NCBI RefSeq assembly: GCF_002968635.1
Contig: NZ_PVBN01000004.1
Location: 62,001-126,000, forward strand
DNA length: 64,000 nt
Source: Neorhizobium alkalisoli
GTDB lineage: Bacteria > Pseudomonadota > Alphaproteobacteria > Rhizobiales > Rhizobiaceae
Direction of reading: 5' to 3'
A model generated the notes under the pieces. The model was given only the letters and a program-made list of their open reading frames with translations, was not told where the DNA came from and did not search any database. Each line of letters starts with the position of its first letter. Positions within the stretch are counted from its first letter, which is position 1. Both the position numbers and the translations under genes were made by a program. This document shows positions 57,454 to 64,000 of the stretch, in pieces.

Positions 57454-57630
57454 ATGACCGTCCAGGCTCATATCGCATCGCTTGAAAAGAAGCACGGTGC
57501 TCTCGAAGAGGAACTCCAGTCCATTCTGGCATCTCCCTCTGCAGACGACCGGGAAATTGCCGAACTCAAGCGCCGCAAGCTGCGTCTCAAAGACGAGATG
57601 CAGCGCCTTAAGGCCTCTACGCGTCACTAA
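57454..57630 (+). CDS. DUF465 (YdcH-like) short coiled-coil protein, copy 2
   Basis: This 58-residue protein is a second DUF465 member. It starts M-T-V-Q-A-H-I-A-S-L-E-K-K-H-G-A-L-E and ends E-L-K-R-R-K-L-R-L-K-D-E-M-Q-R-L, so the whole chain is one helical hairpin. The ATG at 57454 has AAGGAAGGAA 7-16 bases before it. It is divergent from copy 1, with 235 bases between starts, giving a face-to-face pair of paralogues. Role unknown. Confidence 0.87.
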   Translation: MTVQAHIASLEKKHGALEEELQSILASPSADDREIAELKRRKLRLKDEMQRLKASTRH

Positions 57631-57723
57631 TTCTCTAAAGGAGAAAACCCGCCGCAGCCTCAGGTTCATCATCAGTACGAGGCAATACTAAAAGCGGCAC
57701 CAAACCCAATCCAGAAATATGAA

Positions 57724-57761
57724 ATGAAGTTCTGGTCGTGGTACGAGATCACGACCAGAAC
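57724..57761 (-). terminator. Hairpin overlapping the arsR-type stop codon
   Basis: A perfect 12-base-pair inverted repeat (GTTCTGGTCGTG at 57729-57740, CACGACCAGAAC at 57750-57761) with a nine-base loop includes the last codons and stop of the ArsR-type gene (57749-57751). On the minus strand it is followed by TTCATTT. It may terminate the transcript or protect its end. Confidence 0.6.
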
Positions 57762-58009
57762 TGATCGAGCCAAAGGTTGAGCCTGTCGAAGCCCTTGCTG
57801 TTGACGGCATAAATCCGTCGCGTGCCTTCCGCGGTTACCGTCACAAGATTACTTTCAAGCAAAGCTTTCAGATGCTGCGACACCGCCGGCCGGCTTATCG
57901 GCAGGCCCTGGGCGAGTTCGTTGACGGTTCTCGGCGAACGCCGCAATTCCTCCAGCAGATAACGCCGGTTGGGATCAGCTATGGCTGCGAAGGGATCAAC
58001 TGTCGTCAT
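57749..58009 (-). CDS. ArsR-family winged-helix regulator without cysteines
   Basis: This 86-residue regulator is one winged helix-turn-helix: A-I-A-D-P-N-R-R (about 9-16), recognition helix S-R-P-A-V-S-Q-H-L-K-A-L (about 39-50), and the beta-wing V-T-A-E-G-T-R-R-I-Y (about 57-66). It has no cysteine, so it cannot use the usual thiol metal site. The sequence is like the ArsR group that is often paired with an AHSA1/SRPBCC gene, but no such partner is here. It follows the TSUP permease gene on the same strand after 94 bases and may regulate it. Confidence 0.88.
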   Translation of the reverse strand: MTTVDPFAAIADPNRRYLLEELRRSPRTVNELAQGLPISRPAVSQHLKALLESNLVTVTAEGTRRIYAVNSKGFDRLNLWLDQFWS

Positions 58010-58103
58010 GGCGCAAACTTACGGTAATCCCGCGGTAACGGCAAGATTTATTGTGCGCTGCAGCAAGGTCGGCAGTTTTATTTCCGCTATCCGGGAATGC
58101 TCT

Positions 58104-58874
58104 TCAGAGCGACAGCCCGTCCCAGAGCAGCTTCAGCCCTGCGAGAAAGGCGAGGCCGTAGGTCATGGGGTAGAAGAGTTCGGCCTTCAGATGCTTGACG
58201 ATCGTCGCACCCAATACGGTCGCTATCAGCGCCACCGGCAGGAGCGTCGCCGAGATCGTCAGGTTCTCCCGATCCAGAGCGCCGAGGAAAAAATAGGGAA
58301 TCACCTTCACCGCGTTGACGATCGCGAAAAACCGGATGCTGGCACCGGTATAGGATTTGGGGTCCAGCCGCATCGGCAGGACATAGATCTGAAACGGCGG
58401 ACCGCCCGCATGGGCGACGAAGCTTGCGTAGCCGGAAAGTGCTCCCCAGAAGGTGGCGGCCCCAGAGCGATGCGGAAGGGGGGCGGCTGGTTCTTTTGAA
58501 CGCGGGCCGTAGACCTGCCAGAAATACCGGGCGGTAAAAAGAATGGTGGCGATGGCGATCACGAGGCGCAATGCGTGGTCTGAAACATAGGCCGACGTCG
58601 CCCAGCCGAGCGCAATGCCGACGATGCCGCCCGGCAGGATCATCAGAAGCGTCTTCCGGTCGTCGTGATTGCGCCAGGACCACAGCGCGACGATATCCAT
58701 GAGGATCAGGATCGGCAGGAAGATCGCCGCCGCCTTGACCGGATCGACGGCCATGGACATGAGAGGCACGCCCATCAGGCCGATCGCACCACCGATTCCC
58801 CCTTTCGAAAGGCCGACGAGCAAAACGGCGGGCACCGCAAAGGTGAAAAAGGTCAGGCTGAGGGTGTCGGGCAT
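58104..58874 (-). CDS. TSUP/TauE-SafE family permease
   Basis: This 256-residue membrane protein of the TauE/SafE (PF01925) family has about eight hydrophobic helices. Conserved spots include G-L-S-K-G-G-I-G-G (about 21-29), P-G-G-I-V-G-I (about 80-86) and H-A-G-G-P-P (about 155-160), the second-repeat counterpart of the first. Members export sulfite, sulfoacetate or other organosulfur anions. No sulfur genes are nearby. An ArsR-type gene follows on the same strand. Confidence 0.92.
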   Translation of the reverse strand: MPDTLSLTFFTFAVPAVLLVGLSKGGIGGAIGLMGVPLMSMAVDPVKAAAIFLPILILMDIVALWSWRNHDDRKTLLMILPGGIVGIALGWATSAYVSDHALRLVIAIATILFTARYFWQVYGPRSKEPAAPLPHRSGAATFWGALSGYASFVAHAGGPPFQIYVLPMRLDPKSYTGASIRFFAIVNAVKVIPYFFLGALDRENLTISATLLPVALIATVLGATIVKHLKAELFYPMTYGLAFLAGLKLLWDGLSL

Positions 58875-58988
58875 GAAGCTTTCGGAGGAGGAGAGGCGGT
58901 TGATCCTTCAATCGGTCCGGTCTATCGAATTTGCAGACAGAAAACGAGTGCGGATTTCACTGAGCGGAATCCGCGAACAGGATTTGAG

Positions 58989-59642
58989 ATGACCCAACCG
59001 GAAGACCGCTGCCGCCTCGTGCTGATCGTGCCTGACAGCGATGACGCCGCTGGACAGGCGCACCAGCTTGAAGACGCGCTTGCGGGAGGGGATGTCGCCT
59101 CGGTGATCATTCCTCAATACGGTCTTGACGATCAGGCCTTCCAGAAGCGCGCCGAGCTTATGGTGCCGATCGTTCAGGCCGCGGGAGCGGCGGCGCTGAT
59201 TGCCGGCGACAGCCGCGTGGCGGGTCGCGTCAAGGCGGACGGATTGCATATGAACGGCCCATTGGCGGAGCTCGATGAAGCGATCGAGAAGTTCGTACCC
59301 AAGATGATCGTCGGTACGGGCGGGGCTGCCGACCGCCACCTGGCGCTCGAAATCGGCGAGCGTCGTCCCGATTATATCTTTTTCGGCAAGCTCGACGGCG
59401 ACATCAAGCCGGAGGCGCATCCGAAGAACCTCGCTCTTGCCGAGTGGTGGGCCTCCATGGTCGAGATACCCTGCATCGTCATGGGCGGCAGCGATTCTTC
59501 GTCCGCCCTTGCGGTTGCCGAGACCGGCGCGGAGTTCGTGGCGCTGCGTTTGGCGGTCTTTTCGTCCGAAAAGACGGCAAAAGCGGTTGTCGCCGAGGTC
59601 AACGCAATCCTGGACGAAAAAGCGCCACGGTTTGAGGCTTGA
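58989..59642 (+). CDS. ThiE-like (thiamine phosphate synthase fold) protein
   Basis: This 217-residue TIM-barrel protein looks like thiamine-phosphate synthase and would be annotated as such, but key motifs differ. It keeps D-G-L-H-M-N-G (about 79-85; ThiE D-G-V-H-L-G-Q) and a late phosphate-binding G-G-S (about 162-164). The ThiE glycine-proline-threonine segment near the middle (G-P-x-F-x-T-x-T-K) is replaced by F-F-G-K-L-D-G-D (about 134-141), and the N-terminal Q-x-R-x-K motif is not evident. It may be a paralogue with another role. The ATG at 58989 is chosen for fit. A Sel1-repeat gene starts nine bases later. Confidence 0.75.
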   Translation: MTQPEDRCRLVLIVPDSDDAAGQAHQLEDALAGGDVASVIIPQYGLDDQAFQKRAELMVPIVQAAGAAALIAGDSRVAGRVKADGLHMNGPLAELDEAIEKFVPKMIVGTGGAADRHLALEIGERRPDYIFFGKLDGDIKPEAHPKNLALAEWWASMVEIPCIVMGGSDSSSALAVAETGAEFVALRLAVFSSEKTAKAVVAEVNAILDEKAPRFEA

Positions 59643-59651
59643 TGCTCCGCC

Positions 59652-60782
59652 ATGGCGTCGAACCGATTTTTCCGCGTGATTCTGACTGGGCTGCTTGCGA
59701 GCGTCGTCGCATCGGCGGCGCTGACCGATTTGGCTCTGGCGCAGGATACGAGGGCCGTGACCCGGCCGATCGATCCCGGCACCCAGCAGATGAAGAAGGA
59801 TCGGGTGGAGACACAGCCGGTCCCGGATGCATCGAAAGACTCGGAGCCCGAGGGCCAGGCCGACAGCATCGTTCCCTCCGGCGGCGTCGAACTCTACCAG
59901 CGCATGGGGGCGATCCTGCCACCCGCGCCGCCCGAAAAGTCCTATGCCGGTCCGATCGATGAGGCATACGGCGCCTATCAACGCGGCCTTTATGCGACCG
60001 CGCTCGACAGGGCGCTGACGCGGGCGGGAGCCGGCGATGCGGCGGCGCAGACGCTCGTCGCGGAAATGATGACCAAGGGCTTTGGCCTGAAGCGCGACGC
60101 CAAGACTGCGGCATTCTGGTACAAAAAGGCGGCGGAAGGCGGCGATCCGGCCGCCATGTTCCAATACGCGCTGCTCCTCATGAGCGGACGCGATGTTCCT
60201 CGCGACAAGAAACAGGCCGACGACTTCATGCGCAAGGCCGCCGAGGCCGGAAATTCCTCGGCGCAGTTCAATTGGGCGCAGATCCTCGTTTCCGACAGCC
60301 CCGGTGAAAAAGGCCTGCATCTGGCGCTGCCGTTCTACGAGAAGGCAGCGGCACAGGGGGTGGCGGACGCCCAATATGCCGTCGCGCAGCTTTATGTGGC
60401 GCTCAAGGACGTGCCGGAGCAGAAGAAGGCGAGGGCCCGTCAATGGATGGAGCGCGCCGCAAAGGCCGGTTTCGACACCGCCCAGCTCGACATGGGGATC
60501 TGGCTGGTGAATGGCGTGGCCGGCGAGCGCGACTACGAAAAAGGCTTCGAGTGGCTGCGGATCGCCGCCCATCGCGGCAATGTCGCGGCTCAGAACAAGC
60601 TGGCGCATCTCTACATCAACGCGCTCGGCACACGACCCAATCCCGTCGAAGCCGCAAAATGGTACGTCCTTTCGCGCCGGGCCGGAATGCAGGATCCGGA
60701 ACTCGAAGATTTCTATCTCGGGATCAATGAAGAGACGCAGAAGCAGGCGATAGAAGCCGCCAACAGGTTCAGGCGAGGGTGA
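59652..60782 (+). CDS. Exported Sel1-repeat protein
   Basis: This 376-residue protein has a signal peptide (about 1-30, cut after A-L-A) and, from about 100, six or so Sel1-like repeats: A-A-F-W-Y-K-K-A-A-E-G-G-D-P-A-A-M-F-Q-Y, then D-F-M-R-K-A-A-E-A-G-N-S-S-A-Q-F-N-W, and similar. Such solenoids scaffold protein complexes; in rhizobia some act in exopolysaccharide control. Its close spacing (nine bases) to the ThiE-like gene indicates one transcript. A hairpin with no U-run lies at 60904-60933. Confidence 0.9.
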   Translation: MASNRFFRVILTGLLASVVASAALTDLALAQDTRAVTRPIDPGTQQMKKDRVETQPVPDASKDSEPEGQADSIVPSGGVELYQRMGAILPPAPPEKSYAGPIDEAYGAYQRGLYATALDRALTRAGAGDAAAQTLVAEMMTKGFGLKRDAKTAAFWYKKAAEGGDPAAMFQYALLLMSGRDVPRDKKQADDFMRKAAEAGNSSAQFNWAQILVSDSPGEKGLHLALPFYEKAAAQGVADAQYAVAQLYVALKDVPEQKKARARQWMERAAKAGFDTAQLDMGIWLVNGVAGERDYEKGFEWLRIAAHRGNVAAQNKLAHLYINALGTRPNPVEAAKWYVLSRRAGMQDPELEDFYLGINEETQKQAIEAANRFRRG

Positions 60783-60903
60783 GGAGCGGTTCGGCAGGGC
60801 AGCCTTAGTCGAGCAACGGTCGTGGGGATCGGCGGTCGCAGTCGCGCTGGGAGCGCCTTGAGTCGAGATCTTGACGAAGCCCGCAGGTGCAAGCCCGATC
60901 AAC

Positions 60904-60933
60904 ACCGACAGAGGAAGACATTCCCCTGTCGGT
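60904..60933. other. Strong stem-loop downstream of the Sel1 gene
   Basis: ACCGACAG (60904-60911) pairs with CTGTCGGT (60926-60933), and GGAA pairs with TTCC inside, across one mismatch, around a GACA loop. No U-run follows on either strand, so it is not a standard terminator. It lies between convergent genes. Confidence 0.5.
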
Positions 60934-60951
60934 TGCCGTCAGTGATATCGG

Positions 60952-61308
60952 TCAAACCGCCGTTGCGCGTCGCGGCAGAACCAGATCGCCGACCGTGTAG
61001 GTATGGAATTCGCTTTTAGAGACCGCGTCGAGCCGGCGGAACTTCTCGACAAATGCCGGGTCTGCGAAGAATTCGTCGACATTTCCAGCACCCTGGATCG
61101 CTTCGACGTTTACGACCGTCTGACCGTCGGTGCTCTTCGCCAGGCTGCTCCATAAAAATCCTTCCTTCCGTTCGGCGACGTAGTGCACGACGTCTTGAAT
61201 GATCTCGAATGCTTCCTCTTGTTTTCCCGGATGGACGTGGATGACGTTGACAATAAAGGTTGTTGGAGCGGGAGAGCCCGCGAAGGCGGCAATGAGTTTC
61301 GTTTCCAT
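60952..61308 (-). CDS. Antibiotic-biosynthesis monooxygenase (ABM) domain protein
   Basis: This 118-residue protein is a single ABM / YgiN-type dimeric alpha-beta barrel: F-I-V-N-V-I-H-V-H-P-G-K-Q-E-E-A-F-E-I (about 18-36), then E-G-F-L-W-S-S-L (about 49-56) and F-A-D-P-A-F-V-E-K-F (about 81-90). Members are cofactor-free monooxygenases for quinones or haem degraders, but no haem ligand is evident. The ATG at 61308 has GGAG seven bases upstream; the one at 61320 has none. It is divergent from a LysR-type gene that shares a palindrome with it. Confidence 0.87.
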   Translation of the reverse strand: METKLIAAFAGSPAPTTFIVNVIHVHPGKQEEAFEIIQDVVHYVAERKEGFLWSSLAKSTDGQTVVNVEAIQGAGNVDEFFADPAFVEKFRRLDAVSKSEFHTYTVGDLVLPRRATAV

Positions 61309-61370
61309 GAGTGTCTCCATCTAAAGCTCGGACCGTTGCGGCCGCAGCGACATCTGGATATCGGGATCAA

Positions 61371-61395
61371 AATAGCGGATAAACGGGCCGCTATT
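61371..61395. promoter_or_regulatory. LysR-type operator palindrome (AATAGCGG-N9-CCGCTATT)
   Basis: A perfect eight-base inverted repeat lies midway between the divergent ABM and LysR genes, 40 bases before the LysR start and 63 before the ABM start. It has the T-N11-A form and is a strong candidate for LysR binding at both promoters. Confidence 0.7.
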
Positions 61396-61434
61396 CGCGA
61401 CACATCGGTCAAAAATTCCTCAATAGGATGATCT

Positions 61435-62322
61435 TTGGACAAGCTCGGAACACTCGGCATTTTCATTCAGGTGGCGGAGGTTGGGAGCTTTGTGGCGGCT
61501 GGCCATCGCCTGGGCCTCTCGGGTTCGGCTGTCGGCAAGGCGATCGCCCGGCTCGAGGACGAGCTGTGCGTTCGGTTGTTCAATCGCTCCACCCGCAGCA
61601 TGGCTCTCACGGAAGAGGGTAGGTTCTTCCTCGAGGCGTGCTGGCGCATCCAATCGGAATACGAGTCAGCTCAATCAAGGCTGTCGAATTCGCAGGCGAT
61701 TCCGCGCGGACAGCTTCGTGTGAGTCTTCCGCTGGCCGGCATGCTCCTGATGCCAACAATATCGGCATTCATGTGGACATATCCGGAAATCAATCTCGAC
61801 CTCGACTTTTCCGATCGCCTGGTGGACGTCATTGAAGAAGGATTTGATGCGGTCATCCGCACAGGCGACGTGAGGGACACCCGGCTGATGAGCCGAAAGC
61901 TCGGTACGTTCAGGCACAGGATCGTTGCCGCGCCGGACTACCTGATCGCCCATGGCCACCCGAAAGTACCGGAAGACCTTCTCCAGCATCGTTGCCTTCA
62001 CCATCGCTTCGCCAATTCGGGGAAGCTCGAACCGTGGCCACTGGTTCGCAAGGAACACGAGACCAAACTCGACCTGCCTGTGACGACGGTGGCGAGCACC
62101 TTGGAGCCTCTCATATACCTTGCAGAGCGATCCTTTGGGATTGCGTGTCTTCCTGCATTTGCCGTGGCCTCCGAGGTCGCGCAAGGCAAACTGGTTTCGC
62201 TGCTTGAGGATCATCTGGCGGACAGCGGGACGTTTCGCGTCCTCTGGCCGACGAACAGATACCTTTCTCCCAAGGTTCGAGCCTTTGTCGACTACATGGC
62301 CTCGAATCTCTTCGCGGGATGA
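61435..62322 (+). CDS. LysR-type transcriptional regulator
   Basis: This 295-residue regulator starts at TTG (M-D-K-L-G-T-L-G-I-F-I-Q-V-A-E), which fits the family N-terminus; no in-frame ATG is near. The helix-turn-helix is at about 17-36 (F-V-A-A-G-H-R-L-G-L-S-G-S-A-V-G-K-A) and the effector domain from about 88. It is divergent from the ABM gene, with a perfect AATAGCGG palindrome between, so it most likely controls that gene in response to a small aromatic or quinone-like compound (inference). Confidence 0.9.
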   Translation: MDKLGTLGIFIQVAEVGSFVAAGHRLGLSGSAVGKAIARLEDELCVRLFNRSTRSMALTEEGRFFLEACWRIQSEYESAQSRLSNSQAIPRGQLRVSLPLAGMLLMPTISAFMWTYPEINLDLDFSDRLVDVIEEGFDAVIRTGDVRDTRLMSRKLGTFRHRIVAAPDYLIAHGHPKVPEDLLQHRCLHHRFANSGKLEPWPLVRKEHETKLDLPVTTVASTLEPLIYLAERSFGIACLPAFAVASEVAQGKLVSLLEDHLADSGTFRVLWPTNRYLSPKVRAFVDYMASNLFAG

Positions 62323-62532
62323 TTGCGTGGCATGCGTTCCTGCCGCTGTTGAGCGTCAGGTTTCCGCGCATACTTGCTGCCAGTCCACGGGTGCGGCTCG
62401 GTCGAAATGCGGCTTCGAGCCCGCATGACTTGAATTTCCCCCCGTTTTGTGGTCTTGAAGCCGCCCATCAAGAAAAACTGAAAAATATCGTCCCGCAGAT
62501 GCAATCCGGGACTGCGTCCAAGGATTTCCCGC

Positions 62533-63333
62533 ATGGCCCGCTCCGCCCTTCTCAACGTCATGGTTCAGGCTGCCCTCAAGGCAGGCAAGTCGCTCTCCAG
62601 AGATTTCGGCGAAGTGCAGAACCTGCAGGTTTCGGTAAAGGGGCCGAGCGACTTCGTGTCTCAGGCCGACCTCAAGGCGGAAAAGATCGTGCGCGACGAG
62701 CTGATGAAGGCGCGTCCCACCTACGGCTTCCTCGGTGAGGAAAGCGAAGAGGTGACGGGCACGGACGGCGCCCATCGCTGGATCGTCGATCCCCTCGACG
62801 GCACTACAAACTTTCTGCACGGCATTCCGCAATTTGCCGTCTCGATCGCGCTCGAACGCAATGGCGAAGTCGTTGCAGGCGTCATCTTCAATCCGGCGAC
62901 CGACGAGCTGTTCACTGCCGAAAAGGGCGGCGGCGCCTTCATGAACGACCGCCGCATCCGGGTCGCCGCCCGCCGCGTGCTTTCCGACTGCGTGATCGGC
63001 TGCGGCGTGCCGCATCTTGGCCGCGGCAACCACGGAAAGTTCCTCATCGAACTTCGCCATGTCATGGGAGAAGTCGCAGGCGTCCGCCGCATGGGTGCCG
63101 CCGCGCTCGACCTTGCCTATGTCGCGGCCGGTCGTCTCGACGGCTTCTGGGAAACCGACCTTTCCGCCTGGGACATGGCGGCCGGCATCGTGCTGATCCG
63201 CGAGGCAGGCGGTTTTACCAGCGATATGAAGGGCACCACCGATATCTTCGGCAGCGGCAACATCGTCGCCGGCAACGAACTCATCCAGAAGGCGCTGCTC
63301 GAAGTCGCCAACCGGCCCGTGCCGACCCGCTGA
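62533..63333 (+). CDS. suhB: Inositol-1-monophosphatase, SuhB type
   Basis: This 266-residue Mg-dependent phosphatase removes phosphate from myo-inositol-1-phosphate, and SuhB proteins also take part in rRNA antitermination. The metal site is complete: G-E-E-S-E-E (about 67-72), D-P-L-D-G-T-T-N-F (about 87-95) and W-D-M-A-A-G (about 214-219). AAGGA 11-15 bases before the ATG supports the start. It is distinct from the HisN-like paralogue at 6494, which has a changed late motif. It stands alone. Confidence 0.94.
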   Translation: MARSALLNVMVQAALKAGKSLSRDFGEVQNLQVSVKGPSDFVSQADLKAEKIVRDELMKARPTYGFLGEESEEVTGTDGAHRWIVDPLDGTTNFLHGIPQFAVSIALERNGEVVAGVIFNPATDELFTAEKGGGAFMNDRRIRVAARRVLSDCVIGCGVPHLGRGNHGKFLIELRHVMGEVAGVRRMGAAALDLAYVAAGRLDGFWETDLSAWDMAAGIVLIREAGGFTSDMKGTTDIFGSGNIVAGNELIQKALLEVANRPVPTR

Positions 63334-63426
63334 ACGTAACCCGGAGCCAGCCTGCCGGCGCTGCGGACAGTCGATAGCTGACTGTTTTTCCGCAGCCTCC
63401 GCACTTCAATTCGTCGCAATTTTGAA

Positions 63427-63471
63427 CTACAGCATATCGCGTGAAAGAGGGATTCACGCGATATGCTGTAG
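63427..63471. repeat. Perfect 19-base inverted repeat
   Basis: CTACAGCATATCGCGTGAA (63427-63445) is exactly complementary to 63453-63471, with a seven-base loop AGAGGGA. The arms are perfectly conserved, which is more than chance allows. It is followed directly by the second GCATGTC element, so both may form one composite repeat of a type scattered in rhizobial genomes. Confidence 0.8.
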
Positions 63472-63484
63472 ACTCTTGTTTTAC

Positions 63485-63529
63485 GCATGTCCTTGTCCCG
63501 AAACCGCTTTGCACTTGTGGGGGACATGC
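63485..63529. repeat. GCATGTC-type intergenic palindrome, copy 2
   Basis: Outer arms GCATGTCC (63485-63492) and GGACATGC (63522-63529) enclose an inner CCCGAAA/TTGTGGG pair and the core CCGCTTTGCAC. The layout and core match copy 1 at 2031-2077, with different arm and inner-stem bases that still pair, so the structure seems kept by compensating changes. Confidence 0.7.
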
Positions 63530-63573
63530 CGTAGCCTCCGACGCGCAAGAGTATCGGAGGCTGAAGGCGTATC

Positions 63574-64000
63574 ATGGCGAATGCGAAAGTGGACGATCTG
63601 GACGAGTCTGAAGCGCGCGGCGGCTACCCCTACAAACTTTCAAATCCGGCGTCATTCCTGTGGACGATGCTGATCTTCCTGATCATCGTCGGGTTCGTCG
63701 CATCCATTCTCTATCGCCAGGCCGCGCATGCCTTCCAGACCAATCCGGGCCTCAACGGGTTGATTCTCGGCGTCCTGCTGATCGGCATCATTCTCGTCTT
63801 CAACCAGGTGATCGGCCTGATGCCGGAAGTGCGCTGGTTCAATTCCTTCCGCGCCGCCGGCAGCGCCGACAAGGTCGGCCGCGAGCCGAAGCTGCTTGCG
63901 CCGATGCGAACCCTGATCGGCGGCCGCCGCAAGATGGCGCTGTCGACCACCGCCTTTCGCTCGATCCTCGATTCGATCGGCACCCGCCTCGACGAATCAC
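63574..64000 (+). CDS. MotA/TolQ/ExbB-like membrane protein, 3' truncated by window
   Basis: The first 142 residues are visible. The N-terminus is charged, then a membrane segment (about 29-50, W-T-M-L-I-F-L-I-I-V-G-F-V-A-S-I-L-Y) and a second (about 65-85) follow. The later part, with L-M-P-E-V-R-W-F-N-S-F and then R-T-L-I-G-G-R-R, runs off the edge. This looks like large rhizobial proteins with a MotA/TolQ/ExbB-type proton-channel domain that pair with a peptidoglycan-binding partner, but the channel domain is not in view. An inverted repeat (63533-63541 with 63554-63562) lies just before the ribosome site and might affect translation. Confidence 0.7.
   Translation, partial: MANAKVDDLDESEARGGYPYKLSNPASFLWTMLIFLIIVGFVASILYRQAAHAFQTNPGLNGLILGVLLIGIILVFNQVIGLMPEVRWFNSFRAAGSADKVGREPKLLAPMRTLIGGRRKMALSTTAFRSILDSIGTRLDES

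Noticed and set aside
58875-58988. Possible thiamine riboswitch before the ThiE-like gene
   Set aside because: The conserved CUGAGA and ACCUGAUC-type motifs of that riboswitch are absent.
62323-62532. Open frames between the LysR gene and suhB
   Set aside because: No ribosome sites; one overlaps suhB in another frame. Only a small GTCCCG/CGGGAC hairpin near 62493 is seen.

Overview
The window reads as a stretch of conserved chromosome from a Rhizobiaceae alphaproteobacterium (Rhizobium, Agrobacterium, Sinorhizobium, Neorhizobium group). GC content is high (about 60% by eye). Many genes are typical of this family: cpdR, gapR, omp10, homospermidine synthase, and ltaE beside gltB with a tiny membrane-protein gene between gltB and gltD. 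The non-coding elements agree: an alpha-r8/MmgR small RNA, a ROSE RNA thermometer on a small heat-shock gene, a RIME-type palindromic repeat, and GCATGTC-type intergenic palindromes. Species cannot be decided from the sequence alone. I see no prophage, insertion sequence, CRISPR array, integron or conjugative element.

Layout. 1-2.3 kb: end of an iron-type ABC importer and a DUF1328 peptide. 2.5-4.6 kb: a SAM methyltransferase paired with a ferritin-like predicted hydrolase, then tRNA-Val. 4.7-7.3 kb: cpdR, an N-formylglutamate amidohydrolase, the MmgR-type sRNA on the minus strand, and hisN. 7.3-13.3 kb: a hydrolase, a heat-shock gene under RpoH and ROSE control, a MazEF-type toxin-antitoxin pair, an SBF-like transporter with a divergent LysR gene, and threonine aldolase. 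13.8-20.2 kb: glutamate synthase (gltB, small membrane protein, gltD), closed by a RIME element. 20.4-28.3 kb: envelope functions (SGNH-like protein, lytic transglycosylase, galU, outer-membrane barrel, kdsD, NfeD/SPFH pair). 28.3-36.3 kb: queC, an MBL hydrolase, hemH, a LysM-tailed 5'-nucleotidase, omp10, hss, and an HDOD (DUF3445) protein. 36.4-45.6 kb: a DUF4375 protein, pabBC, oligoendopeptidase F, an orphan sigma-54 response regulator, and a DUF882 protein with a long Pro/Ala tail. 45.6-51.9 kb: an exporter/nitroreductase pair with LysR, gapR, DUF1244, a second N-formylglutamate amidohydrolase, DUF1036 and pyk. 52-53.4 kb: the least conserved-looking part, with an orphan unknown gene and a gene broken by one frameshift. 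53.4-64 kb: housekeeping genes (rpmJ, purEK, suhB) mixed with small regulators and repeats, ending in a truncated MotA/ExbB-like gene.

How it works together. Most of the window is housekeeping: ammonium assimilation, purine, folate, haem, queuosine and polyamine synthesis, envelope building, and cell-cycle control (CpdR, GapR). The strongest signals beyond plain gene calling are regulatory RNAs and DNA structures. The most useful are the sRNA at 6219-6297 with its own promoter, the RpoH promoter plus ROSE thermometer at 8959-9094, the frameshifted gene at 52628-53358, the LysR operator-like palindromes, and two families of palindromic repeats. I found no clear evidence for a wholly new multi-gene system. 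The best candidates for undescribed biology are the methyltransferase/ferritin-like pair, the ThiE-like protein with altered active-site motifs, and the orphan protein at 52099-52569.
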